DNA of 64,000 nucleotides from Pseudogemmobacter sp044142105 (GCF_044142105.1 NZ_JBGTYM010000001.1:868001-932000); one strand, 5' to 3'; shown: positions 45,241 through 55,791, numbered from the stretch's first letter. A program made the numbers and translations. Notes: a model not told the origin generated them from the letters alone.

Positions 45241-45260
45241 GAATTTCAGGTAAAAACAGC

Positions 45261-45620
45261 ATGTTGACCACGATCCTGATCGCCCTGATCGCAGCCCTTC
45301 ACCTCTATATCCTCGTCCTTGAAATGGCGCTCTGGACAACGCCGCGCGGCCGCCGCGCCTTCGGCACCACGCCGGAATTCGCCCAGGCCACCCGCGTCCT
45401 GGCCGCCAATCAGGGGCTCTATAACGGCTTTCTCGCCGCAGGCCTTGTCTGGGCGCTGATCGAGGGCCCTTTGGCCGCTGGCCAGGCCCCCGCCGTCTTC
45501 TTCCTGACCTGCATCCTGATCGCCGGTATCTATGGCGGCCTTACCGCCAGCCGCCGGATTTTCGCGATCCAAGCCGCCCCCGCCGCCTTCGCGCTGGCCG
45601 CGCTCGTGGCAGGGGTCTAG
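45261..45620 (+). CDS. DUF1304 family membrane protein
   Basis: Small inner-membrane protein of unknown function, 119 aa, four predicted membrane segments. Family features are LHLYILVLEMALWTTPRGR (about residues 14-32) and NQGLYNGFLAAGLVWAL (about 51-67). The ATG starts 20 bp after an 11-bp repeat array. It nearly abuts, in convergent orientation, the amidotransferase-like gene ending at 45624. Confidence 0.85.
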   Translation: MLTTILIALIAALHLYILVLEMALWTTPRGRRAFGTTPEFAQATRVLAANQGLYNGFLAAGLVWALIEGPLAAGQAPAVFFLTCILIAGIYGGLTASRRIFAIQAAPAAFALAALVAGV

Positions 45621-45623
45621 GCC

Positions 45624-46415
45624 CTATTCCGCCGCCTGCATCGCCGGGCGCCGCCCCGCCGCCCAGTCGGCAGCGGCGCGGCCAAAGGCCTCGAACAGCG
45701 GGCGAGAAACCGGGTCCTCGCCCGCGCGCCACTCGGGATGCCATTGAACCGAAAGGGTAAATCCGGGCGCATCCTTGACATAGATCGCCTCGGGCGTGCC
45801 GTCCTCGGCGGAACCGTCGATCACGATCCTCGCCCCCGCGCGCGAGATGCCCTGGCCATGCAGCGTATTGGTCATCACCGCATCGGCCCCCATCAGCCGC
45901 GCGAAAACGCCGCCCGGGGTGAAGGAGACACGGTGGCGCAGGGCGAAGACTTCCTCCGCCGTGCCATCGGGCGGCATGCGGTGGTTCATGCGCCCCGGCA
46001 GCTCGCGGATTTCCGGGTGCAGCGCGCCCCCCATGGCGACATTCACTTCCTGAAAGCCCCGGCAGATGCCCAGGAACGGCTGGCCCCGCTCGACGCAGGC
46101 CCGCACCAGGGGCAGCGTGATCGCATCCCGCCCGCGGTCGAAGGCGCCATGGGCCGGGGTCTCGTCCTCGCCATATTCGCTCGGATGCACATTCGGCCGC
46201 CCGCCCGTCAGCAGGAAGCCGTCGCACAATTCCATCAGCTCGGCCACCGAGACAAAGCGCGGATCCGACGGAACAATCAGCGGCAGACATCCCGCCACAT
46301 CGGCAACGGCGGCACTGTTCATCTGCCCCGCGGCGTGAACCTCGTACCGGTCATTGATCGAATGCGCATTGCCGATGATCCCCACGACGGGCCGACGGCT
46401 GGGAAGGCAGGACAT
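45624..46415 (-). CDS. Class I glutamine amidotransferase-like hydrolase (PuuD-type)
   Basis: Peptidase C26 family enzyme, 263 aa, expected to hydrolyse gamma-glutamyl-gamma-aminobutyrate or similar gamma-glutamyl amides in polyamine breakdown. The catalytic Cys is in FLGICRGFQEVNVAMGG (about residue 110). The His and Glu of the triad are in SVQWHPEWRAGEDPV (about 230). TGGRPNVHPSEYGED (about 67) is typical of PuuD relatives. No other puu genes are beside it. Confidence 0.87.
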   Translation of the reverse strand: MSCLPSRRPVVGIIGNAHSINDRYEVHAAGQMNSAAVADVAGCLPLIVPSDPRFVSVAELMELCDGFLLTGGRPNVHPSEYGEDETPAHGAFDRGRDAITLPLVRACVERGQPFLGICRGFQEVNVAMGGALHPEIRELPGRMNHRMPPDGTAEEVFALRHRVSFTPGGVFARLMGADAVMTNTLHGQGISRAGARIVIDGSAEDGTPEAIYVKDAPGFTLSVQWHPEWRAGEDPVSRPLFEAFGRAAADWAAGRRPAMQAAE

Positions 46416-46723
46416 GCCCTATTCCCCGAATTGTGACAGATGCTTGCTACACTAATGCCGCAGGCCCGGCTTGAGAAGGCCCGCTGCCGCACAGTCGCCC
46501 GCCATCGTTGCACACTGCCCGCAAGATGGGCGGAACGGCCGGGCATGACCAGCCTTCCAGCGGCACAGCCAAGGGCTTTTGGCGAAGTTTCGGGCCATCC
46601 GATCGGCCCATCGCCTTTGGCCACCGCCCTGCCGATCCCTGCAACAGCGGTGCTCGCGGCAAATTCCCCGGTGACGCGGCGCGGGGCTTGTGCTTCCTTT
46701 GCCCTGAGAAGAGGGGGGCTGCG
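46416..46723. other. 308-bp gap between divergent genes
   Basis: Intergenic region between the PuuD-like (-) and denD (+) genes, so it should hold both promoters. A plus frame is open from 46508 into denD, but its residues do not look like protein. A small dyad GCCC...GGGC is near 46520. No convincing promoter hexamers or operators were recognised. Confidence 0.4.
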
Positions 46724-47683
46724 ATGCATGTGCTGATCATCGGTGCGGCGGGAATGATCGGCCGCAAGCTGACTGCCGCCATAGCGCGCGGCGGCCTGCC
46801 GGTCAGCCGCCTGACCCTGTCCGACATGGTCGATCCGCCCGCTCCGCCCGGGCTGCCGGTACGCAAGATCGTGCTGCCCTTCACCGACCGGCAGGCGCCG
46901 CAGCTTCTGCTGGCCGACCGGCCCGCAGTCATCTTCCACCTTGCCGCTGTCGTCTCGGCCGAGGCGGAGGCGGATTTCGACAAGGGCTATGCCGTCAATC
47001 TCGATGCGACGCGGGCGCTTCTGGAGGGAATACGGCGGATGGCGGGTTATCGGCCGCGGCTGGTCTTCGCCTCGTCTCTGGCGGTCTTCGGCCCGCCCTT
47101 TCCCCAGCTTGTTCCCGATGATTTCGCGCCGAACCCGGCCTCGAGCTATGGCATCCAGAAGCTTATGATCGAGGCACTGGTCAATGACTATTCGCGCCGC
47201 GGGTTCATCGACGGCGTCTCGCTGCGCCTGCCGACGATCTGCATCCGGCCTGGCGCCGCCAATCGCGCCGCATCGGGATTTTTCTCGGCCATCCTGCGTG
47301 AACCTCTGGCCGGGTATCCGGCCAACTTGCCGGTCGATGAGGGGTTCCGCCACTACTTTGCCAGCCCGCGCAGTGCCGTCGATGCTTTCCTGCGGGCCGC
47401 GCTGTTGGAGACGGGCAGCCTGGGCCAGAACCGGGCGCTGACCCTGCCCGGCCTTTCGGCCACGGTGCATGACCTGCTGGCCGCGTTGCGCGACCGGCAG
47501 GGGGCACGGGCGCTGTCGCTGGTCACGCGCCATGCCGATCCGGCCATTGCCACCATCGTGGAAAGCTGGCCCGGAAACTATGCCGCCAGCCGCGCGCGCG
47601 CCCTGGGCTTTACCGCCGAGACCAAGGCGAGCCAGTTGATCGATGCCTATCTTGAGGATGACGCGCCCTTCTTGCGCAAGTAG
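46724..47683 (+). CDS. denD: D-erythronate dehydrogenase-like NAD-dependent epimerase/dehydratase
   Basis: Short-chain-type NAD enzyme, 319 aa. The Rossmann motif is VLIIGAAGMIGRKL (about residues 3-16). The catalytic Ser/Tyr/Lys are SSLAVFG and the YGIQK motif in ASSYGIQKLMIEALV (about 142). The sequence style, with RLPTICIRPGAANRAASGFF, is that of DenD, which oxidises D-erythronate in tetronate catabolism. The companion otnK/otnC/otnI genes are not nearby, so the substrate is a family-level inference. The GAGGGGGG site precedes ATG 46724. Its 3' end overlaps the convergent MBL gene by 37 bp. Confidence 0.82.
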   Translation: MHVLIIGAAGMIGRKLTAAIARGGLPVSRLTLSDMVDPPAPPGLPVRKIVLPFTDRQAPQLLLADRPAVIFHLAAVVSAEAEADFDKGYAVNLDATRALLEGIRRMAGYRPRLVFASSLAVFGPPFPQLVPDDFAPNPASSYGIQKLMIEALVNDYSRRGFIDGVSLRLPTICIRPGAANRAASGFFSAILREPLAGYPANLPVDEGFRHYFASPRSAVDAFLRAALLETGSLGQNRALTLPGLSATVHDLLAALRDRQGARALSLVTRHADPAIATIVESWPGNYAASRARALGFTAETKASQLIDAYLEDDAPFLRK

Positions 47684-48366
47684 CCCTCTGCAATCGCGCG
47701 CATCCGCGCCCCACTCATCGCCGGACCATGGCCGCCGATCACCAGTGCGCAATCCAGCCGCGCCAGCCGCTGCATGGTGGCGATATAATCGGGCACCGAA
47801 GCCCCCGGCAGATCGTCGAGCAATTCATCATCATAGATCGCATCTCCCGACAGAAGCAGCCCCGCAACCTCGTCGAACAGCCCGATGCCGCCGGGAGAAT
47901 GGCCCGGCAGGTGCAGCACAGTGAACAGCCGGCCGCCCAGATCGATCCGGTCGCCCTCGGCCAGCGCGCCGGTCAGCGGTGCCGGTTGCAGCGCCCAGTC
48001 TTCGATCCGCCAGCCGGGCATGGGTGGCGTGGCAACAAGGTCCGGCCATGCGCGGAACTCACCGGCGAAGGTCTCGAAACCCGGAAGGCCCGCAAAACCC
48101 GCCGCCTCGGCCGCAGGGCCAAGCCGCTCCGGGAATTCATGAAAGCCGCCGATATGGTCGACATGGGCATGGCTTGCCACCGCCACCACCGGCGCGCCGG
48201 ACAAGGGCAAAGCGGGCCGAAGAGGCACGAGGCCGCAGCCGAAATCGAATTGCAAATCGCGATCCCGTCCGCGCAGGGTCACCATCGCGGCGCGGAACAT
48301 CGGATCAACGGCAGGCTCGTCTGTCCGCCAGAGACCGGGGGCGAGTTCGATGCTGTGAAACCACAT
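47647..48366 (-). CDS. MBL-fold metallo-hydrolase, cytoplasmic
   Basis: Metallo-beta-lactamase-fold enzyme, 239 aa, no signal peptide. The metal motif is ASHAHVDHIGG (about residue 66), then LPGHSPGGIGLF (about 150), LLSGDAIYDDE (about 168) and IGGHGPAMSG (about 213). The ATG at 48366 follows AGAGG; an ATG at 48387 is possible. It overlaps denD at the 3' end. General hydrolase; the substrate is not recognisable. Confidence 0.85.
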   Translation of the reverse strand: MWFHSIELAPGLWRTDEPAVDPMFRAAMVTLRGRDRDLQFDFGCGLVPLRPALPLSGAPVVAVASHAHVDHIGGFHEFPERLGPAAEAAGFAGLPGFETFAGEFRAWPDLVATPPMPGWRIEDWALQPAPLTGALAEGDRIDLGGRLFTVLHLPGHSPGGIGLFDEVAGLLLSGDAIYDDELLDDLPGASVPDYIATMQRLARLDCALVIGGHGPAMSGARMRAIAEGYLRKKGASSSR

Positions 48367-48437
48367 TTCATCCTCTGCATGCCGCATGTCGGTTTCAGGA
48401 CGGCACGCGAACCTGCCGCCCCTTAGGGTTTGTCCCC

Positions 48438-49352
48438 ATGACCCAAGCCCGCACCCCGCCCCGGCCGCTTCTTGGCATCGGCCTGATGCTTCTGGCCATG
48501 GCCATCCTGCCCTTCATCGACGTGCTCGCCAAGAAGCTTGGCCAGGCCGGACTGCCCATCGCGATGGTCGTCTGGGCGCGGGCGGTGTTCGGGGCGCTGA
48601 CGGTCCTGCCCTTCGCGCTTCGGGCAGAAGGCGCGCGCATTTTGCGCCCTGCCCGGCCTTTGCACCACCTTCTGCGCGCTTGCCTTCTGTCGGCCGCGAC
48701 CTTCCTGTTCTTCTTCTCGCTCAAGACCCTGCCCATTGCCGACGCCCTGGCGATCTTCTTCGTCAATCCCCTGGTGGTGACGCTGCTCTCGGCCGTGCTC
48801 CTGGGCGAAACGGTCGGCCCGCGCCGCTGGACCGCCGTGGCGATCGGTTTTATCGGTACGCTGATCATCATCCGCCCCGGCATGATCGAGCCCAATCCCG
48901 GCACCCTCTACGCGTTTGGCGCGGGCGTTGCCCTGGGCTGCTATTTCGTGATGACCCGGCACATCGCCGGTCAGAGAAATGCCATGGTGCTGACTTTCCA
49001 GACCAATGCCATGGCGGCCGGGCTGATGAGCCTAAGCCTGCCCTTCCTCTGGCACGTGCCCCTGCCCGAGCAATGGCTGATGCTGATCGGCCTTGGCGTG
49101 GTCGCGACGCTGGGCCATGTGCTGATCACCCTGGCCTATGAGCGGGCCGAAGCCTCGCTGCTGGCGCCCCTGGCCTTTTCCGAGATCATCATGGCCACGG
49201 TTCTTGGCTGGTGGTTCTTCGGCGATCTGCCCGACCGCTGGACCTGCCTGGGTGTCGCGGTGCTGATCGGATCGGCACTGTATATCTCGCTGCGCGAAAG
49301 ACAGCTTGGCAGGAAAGGCCGACTTGCGGTCGGTCCAGAAACCGCAGATTGA
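48438..49352 (+). CDS. EamA/DMT-family transporter
   Basis: Drug/metabolite transporter family inner-membrane protein, 304 aa, ten predicted membrane segments in two EamA halves (about residues 10-140 and 155-290). Repeated family features are LKTLPIADALAIFFVNPLVV (about 97) and YERAEASLLAPLAFSEIIMA (about 235). Exports or imports small metabolites; the substrate is unknown. Start ATG 48438. An ExoD gene follows 33 bp later on the same strand. Confidence 0.9.
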   Translation: MTQARTPPRPLLGIGLMLLAMAILPFIDVLAKKLGQAGLPIAMVVWARAVFGALTVLPFALRAEGARILRPARPLHHLLRACLLSAATFLFFFSLKTLPIADALAIFFVNPLVVTLLSAVLLGETVGPRRWTAVAIGFIGTLIIIRPGMIEPNPGTLYAFGAGVALGCYFVMTRHIAGQRNAMVLTFQTNAMAAGLMSLSLPFLWHVPLPEQWLMLIGLGVVATLGHVLITLAYERAEASLLAPLAFSEIIMATVLGWWFFGDLPDRWTCLGVAVLIGSALYISLRERQLGRKGRLAVGPETAD

Positions 49353-49385
49353 TCGGCCTTCAAACCGTTGTGCAGTTTTATCAAA

Positions 49386-50039
49386 ATGATCGAAGCCGCC
49401 CCGCTGGATGAGACCAGCTCCTGCCCGGAAAAGGACCAGCGCCCGGCGCGCCTCTCCGATATCCTGTCTGCGCTGGCCCAAGACGAAAGCCGCGAGCGCA
49501 TTGCCATCGCCGACATGCTGGAGACGATGCGCGGCCGCGCTTTTGGCGCGTTGCTGATGATCTTCGCCTTCCCGAACATCCTGCCCTCGCCGCCCGGGCT
49601 TGCCGGGATTCTGGGCCTGCCGCTGATGTTCCTGTCGGCGCAGATGATGCTGGGGATGCAGCCCTGGCTGCCCGCATTCATCGCCCGCCGCTCGATGCCG
49701 CGCAGCGCCTTTGCCGCGATGGTCACGCGGATCAATCCCTGGCTCGCGCGGGCCGAGCGCCTGCTGAAGTCGCGCTTGCGCAGCCTGGCCTCACCCCTGG
49801 CGCAGCGGGGGATCGGGGCGATCTGCCTGATCCTGGCCATCGCCCTGGCCCTGCCCATCCCCTTCGCCAATCTTGCCCCCGCGCTGGCGATCTGCCTGAT
49901 CGGCCTGGGCGTGCTCGAGCGGGACGGGCTGTGGATCGTGATCGGCATCGTGGCCGCGGCAGGCGCGCTGCTCTATGTCGTGGGCCTGGGCTATGCGCTG
50001 GTCAAATCGGTGATCTTCCTGATCGGCAACGCCTTCTGA
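49386..50039 (+). CDS. ExoD family exopolysaccharide synthesis protein
   Basis: Membrane protein of the ExoD family, 217 aa, about four hydrophobic segments in the second half. Family features are RLSDILSALAQD (about residues 20-31) and FGALLMIFAFPNILPSPPGL (about 52). Rhizobial ExoD affects exopolysaccharide and alkaline tolerance; the biochemical role is unclear. ATG 49386 is preferred; the in-frame ATG at 49368 adds six residues. Confidence 0.88.
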   Translation: MIEAAPLDETSSCPEKDQRPARLSDILSALAQDESRERIAIADMLETMRGRAFGALLMIFAFPNILPSPPGLAGILGLPLMFLSAQMMLGMQPWLPAFIARRSMPRSAFAAMVTRINPWLARAERLLKSRLRSLASPLAQRGIGAICLILAIALALPIPFANLAPALAICLIGLGVLERDGLWIVIGIVAAAGALLYVVGLGYALVKSVIFLIGNAF

Positions 50040-50043
50040 AGCC

Positions 50044-51246
50044 TCAGCCTTGCGCCACCCGCGCCGCCGCCGCCGCGATACCGCCCGGCCCATGCGGGAT
50101 TTTCAGCGCCAGGATCCCCGCCTCCATCACTGCCAGCGCGCCCAGCGTCATATGGGCGTTCACATGGCCCATATGCGCGACGCGCAGGAAACCGTCGCCT
50201 GCCGGATCGTCGGGCGTGGACATGCCAAGGCCGATGCCCAGGGTGACGCCCGCCTCGGCCTCGCACCAGTCGCGCAGCTGCGTGGCATGGGGCGCGCCCA
50301 GCCGCGCGGCGGTGACCGAGCGGCCCCGAAACGCCGGATCGCGCACATTCATCGCGATGGCAGGGTTGCCCGCGCCCCAGGCGTCAAAGGCGGCCCAGAC
50401 CGCCCCCGCCAGAACCTCGTGCCGGCGCCAGACATTCTCCAGCCCCTCTTCGTGCAGGATCATGTCCAGCGCCTCGCGCAGGCCGTAAAGATGCGCGGTG
50501 GGCGCGGTGCCGAACCAGTATTGCCAGAACTCCTCGCCCTGCGCCCGCGGCCCCCAGCGCCAATAGGGCGTGACAAGGTCGGTCTCGCCACAGCGCGACC
50601 GCGCTTTGTCCGAGAACCAGACGAAGGACATGCCCGGCGGCACCATCAGCCCCTTCTGGCAGGCGGCGACGGTGACATCGACGCCCCAGTCATCCATGTG
50701 GTATTCGTCGCAGCCCAGCGAGGCGATGCAATCGACGACCAGAAGTGCATCATGGCCCGCCGCATCCATCGCCGCGCGCAGCGCCGCGATGTCGTTGCGG
50801 ACGGAACTGGCCGTATCCACCTGCGTCACCAACACCGCCTTGATCTTCCGCTCGCGGTCAGCCCGCAGGGCGGTTTCCAGACGCGCCGGATCGGCAGGGT
50901 CGGCGCGGCCGAAATCCAGCATTTCGACGTCGATCCCCATGCCCCGCGCATGGTTCGCCCAGCCATGGCCAAAATGTCCCGAGGCCAGCACCAGTGCCGT
51001 TTCGCCCTTTGAGAAGATGTTCGCATTCGCCGCCTCCCAGGCGGCATGGCCATTGCCGATATAGGGGGCGACGTGATGCGCGGTGCCCGCGACCCTGCGC
51101 AGATCGGGGATCATGCCCGCGACCATCTCCACCAGCGCGCCGCCATAGATGTTGGGGCTGCCCCGATGCATCGCCCGTTGCACCCGATCGGGGATGACCG
51201 ATGGTCCGGGGATGGCGCGGTAGGGCTGGCCATTGGCAAGCGACAT
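50044..51246 (-). CDS. Class V PLP aminotransferase (alanine/serine-glyoxylate type)
   Basis: Aminotransferase of fold-type I, 400 aa. The N-terminal YRAIPGPSVIPDRVQRAM is the substrate-entry motif of the AGXT group. The PLP Asp is in LLVVDCIASLG (about 180) and the Schiff-base Lys in VAACQKGLMVPPG (about 205). GxxxRVAHMGHVN is near 365. Members use glyoxylate or pyruvate as amino acceptor, and pyridoxamine-pyruvate transaminase belongs here too. ATG 51246 has AGGAG upstream; the frame to 52071 is a shadow of the exporter gene. Divergent from the exporter at 51388. Confidence 0.87.
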   Translation of the reverse strand: MSLANGQPYRAIPGPSVIPDRVQRAMHRGSPNIYGGALVEMVAGMIPDLRRVAGTAHHVAPYIGNGHAAWEAANANIFSKGETALVLASGHFGHGWANHARGMGIDVEMLDFGRADPADPARLETALRADRERKIKAVLVTQVDTASSVRNDIAALRAAMDAAGHDALLVVDCIASLGCDEYHMDDWGVDVTVAACQKGLMVPPGMSFVWFSDKARSRCGETDLVTPYWRWGPRAQGEEFWQYWFGTAPTAHLYGLREALDMILHEEGLENVWRRHEVLAGAVWAAFDAWGAGNPAIAMNVRDPAFRGRSVTAARLGAPHATQLRDWCEAEAGVTLGIGLGMSTPDDPAGDGFLRVAHMGHVNAHMTLGALAVMEAGILALKIPHGPGGIAAAAARVAQG

Positions 51247-51387
51247 GTCTGGCTCCTGATCTGTCGACCCAGCATGGCTAGACTCGTGCCGGTGCAAGGT
51301 CAACGCCACCCCGCCATCCGGCGGCCTCGTGGCTTGAGCGCGCCGCCGCGCTGCGCTATCCCGCATGAGGCAGACAAAGGAACCGGC

Positions 51388-53145
<1,758 letters not shown>

Positions 53146-53199
53146 GGCCCCTTTTCCCCGCCGCCAAAACCCCTAGCTTGGAGGCGAAGGAGCCAAGCA

Positions 53200-53970
53200 A
53201 TGACCGATCAATCCCGCACGATCTGGACGCTGTCCGGCACAGAGGTTCTGCCCTTCCTGCAGGGGCTGGTAACAAATGACGTGCTGCCTCTGGCGCGCGG
53301 ACCGGGCGCGGTCTGGGCCTCGCTGCTGACGCCGCAGGGCAAGTACCTGGCCGATTTCTTCGTGATCCACCGCCCGGACGCGCACGAGGGCGAGATCCTG
53401 ATCGACATTCCCGCCGCGCTTGCGCCCGCCACGCTGCGCCGCCTGACGATGTACCGGCTGCGCGCCGATGTGCAGATCGGGGAAAGCGCGCTTCACGTGT
53501 CGCGCGGGCTGGACGCGCCGCCGCAGGGGGCCTTGCCCGACCCGCGCGATCCCGCCCTTGGCTGGCGGTTGTATTCAGAAACGCCGCTCCCCGCGCCCGA
53601 AGTCGATTGGGACGCGCTGCGCGTGGCGCATCTGGTGCCGGAATATCCGCAGGAGCTGGTGCCCGATGACAGCTATATCCTCGAGATGGGCTTCGAGCGC
53701 CTGCACGGCGTCGATTTCCGCAAGGGCTGCTATGTCGGGCAGGAAGTGACCGCGCGGATGAAGCACAAGACCGAACTGCGCAAGGGGCTGGCTCAGGTCG
53801 CGGTTGGAGGAGCGGCCTCGCCCGGCGCAGCGATCACCCTGCCCGATGGGCGCGAGGCAGGGCGGCTGGGCACCGTAGCGGGCGACAGGGCGCTGGCTTG
53901 GCTGCGGATGGACCGGGCCGAGGGGCCGCTTCTGGCCGGCGATGCCAATCTGCGTCTGCTGGCGCGTTGA
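53200..53970 (+). CDS. ygfZ: YgfZ/GcvT-domain folate-binding protein
   Basis: Folate-dependent iron-sulfur cluster biogenesis helper of the YgfZ/IBA57 group, 256 aa. The hallmark motif KGCYVGQEVTARMKHKTELR (about 178-197) is complete. The N-terminal FLQGLVTNDVLPL and LLTPQGKYLADFFV follow the GcvT fold. An AAGGAG site lies before ATG 53200. Cytoplasmic. Confidence 0.92.
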   Translation: MTDQSRTIWTLSGTEVLPFLQGLVTNDVLPLARGPGAVWASLLTPQGKYLADFFVIHRPDAHEGEILIDIPAALAPATLRRLTMYRLRADVQIGESALHVSRGLDAPPQGALPDPRDPALGWRLYSETPLPAPEVDWDALRVAHLVPEYPQELVPDDSYILEMGFERLHGVDFRKGCYVGQEVTARMKHKTELRKGLAQVAVGGAASPGAAITLPDGREAGRLGTVAGDRALAWLRMDRAEGPLLAGDANLRLLAR

Positions 53971-54274
53971 AGCCTTAGGCAACGCACGGTTGCGGCCGGG
54001 GCCTCTGCGCGAAAATGCCGCTGGGTCATTTTGGAAAAGGCAAGGGGGAATGTCGCAAATGGACGTAATTCACCGATTTGACGGTTGAACGATGGCGGCG
54101 AAGCCCTAGATATTGGAGATCGTTCGCGCAGTACCAGACTAGATACGGTAGGAAATTCGCCGACCAATGCACTGAAAGCATGGCAGTCATGCAAAAGTCG
54201 AATTCCCGAATCGTGATCAAATCGTTACAAGCGCAGGACGCGATGAAAGACAAGACCACGCAGGAAGACCAGTG
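53971..54274 (+). other. 304-bp leader region before the DUF6280-like gene
   Basis: AT-richer than its surroundings. A weak promoter-like pair, TTGAAC (54085) and TAGATA (54107), is 16 bp apart. A 31-codon frame (54180-54275, starting MAVMQKSNSRIVIK) overlaps the next gene by a few bases and could be a leader peptide. Its coding status is unproven. Confidence 0.35.
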
Positions 54275-54601
54275 ATGCTCGACACGATCGACAGCACGGC
54301 ATTCAATTTCGAACAGGGCCAGCGCGCGCGCAAGCTTTTTGCCGCCGTCGTGCTTGCGGCTCTGGACGATGCGATTGCCGATGACAAGAAATACGGCAAT
54401 GGACCGGATCAGATCGCCCGTTGGGCCCGTTCGCGCGATGGGCGCGAGGTTCTGTCCTGCGCCGGTATCGACCCCAATGAGCGGGTGGTGAAGGGTCTGA
54501 TGGAATTCGTTTCCAAGGGCATCCGCACCAGCGTTGCGCTGAGCCGGGAAGAATCCGAGCGCCGTGCCGCCTATGAGGCCGACCAGGCCGAAGCCGCCTG
54601 A
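54275..54601 (+). CDS. Small conserved protein, DUF6280-like
   Basis: Function not known. It is 108 aa, soluble, no signal or membrane segment. The core NFEQGQRARKLFAAVVLAAL, YGNGPDQIARWARSRDGREV and CAGIDPNERVVKGLMEFV is the kind of strongly conserved short protein seen across Rhodobacteraceae. I associate it with DUF6280, which needs a database check. ATG 54275 is preferred over GTG 54272; AGGAAG lies upstream. A strong terminator follows, so it is monocistronic or paired with the 31-codon leader frame. Confidence 0.75.
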   Translation: MLDTIDSTAFNFEQGQRARKLFAAVVLAALDDAIADDKKYGNGPDQIARWARSRDGREVLSCAGIDPNERVVKGLMEFVSKGIRTSVALSREESERRAAYEADQAEAA

Positions 54602-54648
54602 TCCTCTGGCCCGGCGCGATATCTGCGCAGGGCTGCCAAGTTGCCGAC

Positions 54649-54680
54649 AAGCGCGCCTCAGGGCGCGCTTTGTCTTTGTT
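54649..54680 (+). terminator. Rho-independent terminator after the DUF6280-like gene
   Basis: Perfect 9-bp stem AAGCGCGCC (54649-54657) / GGCGCGCTT (54662-54670) with a 4-nt loop, followed by TGTCTTTGTT. Confidence 0.88.
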
Positions 54681-54772
54681 GTTGGCCGCAGATTCGGCCG
54701 CGCTCTCCCGCCAATGCCCAGGGGCCGCGCCCAAATGCGCGGTGCCGCCGAGCAAGTCGGCATCCATGGGAC

Positions 54773-55648
54773 CTATTCGAATTCCCGCGCTGTCAGTGCG
54801 CGGTTGACCTCCACCCGCACCAGCTTGCGCACATTGCGGGTGATGCGCTCGCCCAGAGTTCCGGCAAGCTCCTCGCGGATGATCTCGCGGACGATGTCGC
54901 GCAGCATTTCCTCGTCAACGCCCGGCGCGTCGGCATCGAACAGACCCTTATCAGGCGCAGAGGGGCGCGACGCGGCAAATCCAGCAGCAGGGTCTGGCGC
55001 AGCGGAGGCGGTCTCTGCCGCCGCCTGTGGCGGCTCAGGCGCGCTGTCGGCGGGCTGGCCCGGATTTACGTCCTGCGGTGGTTCGGAGACGCCGAAACGC
55101 GGACGGGCCGCGAACCTTACCGGAGCGGTATCCGGCCAGTCCTCTTCATCCTCGACCCAGGCGACCTGCGGAACCGTCTCGGCCGTCCAATGGCCGCGTC
55201 GGAAGGCCCCGGTCAGCGTCGACGGCTCTAGTTCAGGATCTTCCTCCAGTTGGTCGTCCGTGGCCGTTCCGGGCGCAGCCCAGATATCGTCCTCGTCCCC
55301 AACCGGGGTCTGGGCTGAATCCGTCTCCTCAGCGGCCGCAGGCGGTGTGTTGTCTTCCGTCGAAGACATGTGCGCTGATACCAAGGGATCTTGCATGTGG
55401 GGGGCCGTTGGCCCCGCATCGGAAGCGGCCTGCGCAGTGGCATCTTCCGCATTGACCACCCGCAACGCGGCGGTCAGCACCAGCCGTCCCGCCGCCTCAG
55501 CCGCCGGGGCCGGGCGCGAGTCGGACCTGGCATCTTCCGCAGGGGCGACGCCGGTCTGGCGCATGGCGGGGCGCAGATCCTCGGACACGAGGCGGCGGAT
55601 AGAGGACAGGACATCCTCGATCTCATGCGAGCTCAACGGTTCCGACAT
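54773..55648 (-). CDS. PopZ-like pole-organising protein homolog
   Basis: 291 aa with a three-part layout. A conserved N-terminal helix, SSHEIEDVLSSIRRLVSEDL (about 6-25), is followed by LVLTAALRV (about 56). A long acidic, Pro/Ala-rich low-complexity linker (about 65-230, several DEED/EDEED runs) comes next. A conserved C-terminal amphipathic region, EMLRDIVREIIREELAGTLG (about 245-264), is followed by a basic helix. This short helix - acidic linker - C-terminal helices design is that of Caulobacter PopZ / DUF2497 proteins, which form polar condensates that tether chromosome origins. Exact orthology is not certain. tolC follows downstream. Confidence 0.65.
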   Translation of the reverse strand: MSEPLSSHEIEDVLSSIRRLVSEDLRPAMRQTGVAPAEDARSDSRPAPAAEAAGRLVLTAALRVVNAEDATAQAASDAGPTAPHMQDPLVSAHMSSTEDNTPPAAAEETDSAQTPVGDEDDIWAAPGTATDDQLEEDPELEPSTLTGAFRRGHWTAETVPQVAWVEDEEDWPDTAPVRFAARPRFGVSEPPQDVNPGQPADSAPEPPQAAAETASAAPDPAAGFAASRPSAPDKGLFDADAPGVDEEMLRDIVREIIREELAGTLGERITRNVRKLVRVEVNRALTAREFE

Positions 55649-55791
55649 TCTGTTCTGCCTGCTGAAGGTATCGGTCTTTTGCCAAGCAGCTTAACGGGAA
55701 CCGCCCGACCATACAAGAAATTGGCGCTGCGGCGTTAAGGTTTCCCTAACGCCAGCAGCGCCTTGCCGAAGCAGCCCGCGATCTGACGGGC

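Noticed and set aside
50044..51246. Assignment as BhcA (aspartate-glyoxylate aminotransferase of the beta-hydroxyaspartate cycle)
   Set aside because: Same broad class, but the N-terminus differs from what I recall for BhcA and no bhcBCD genes are adjacent; left as a general class V aminotransferase.
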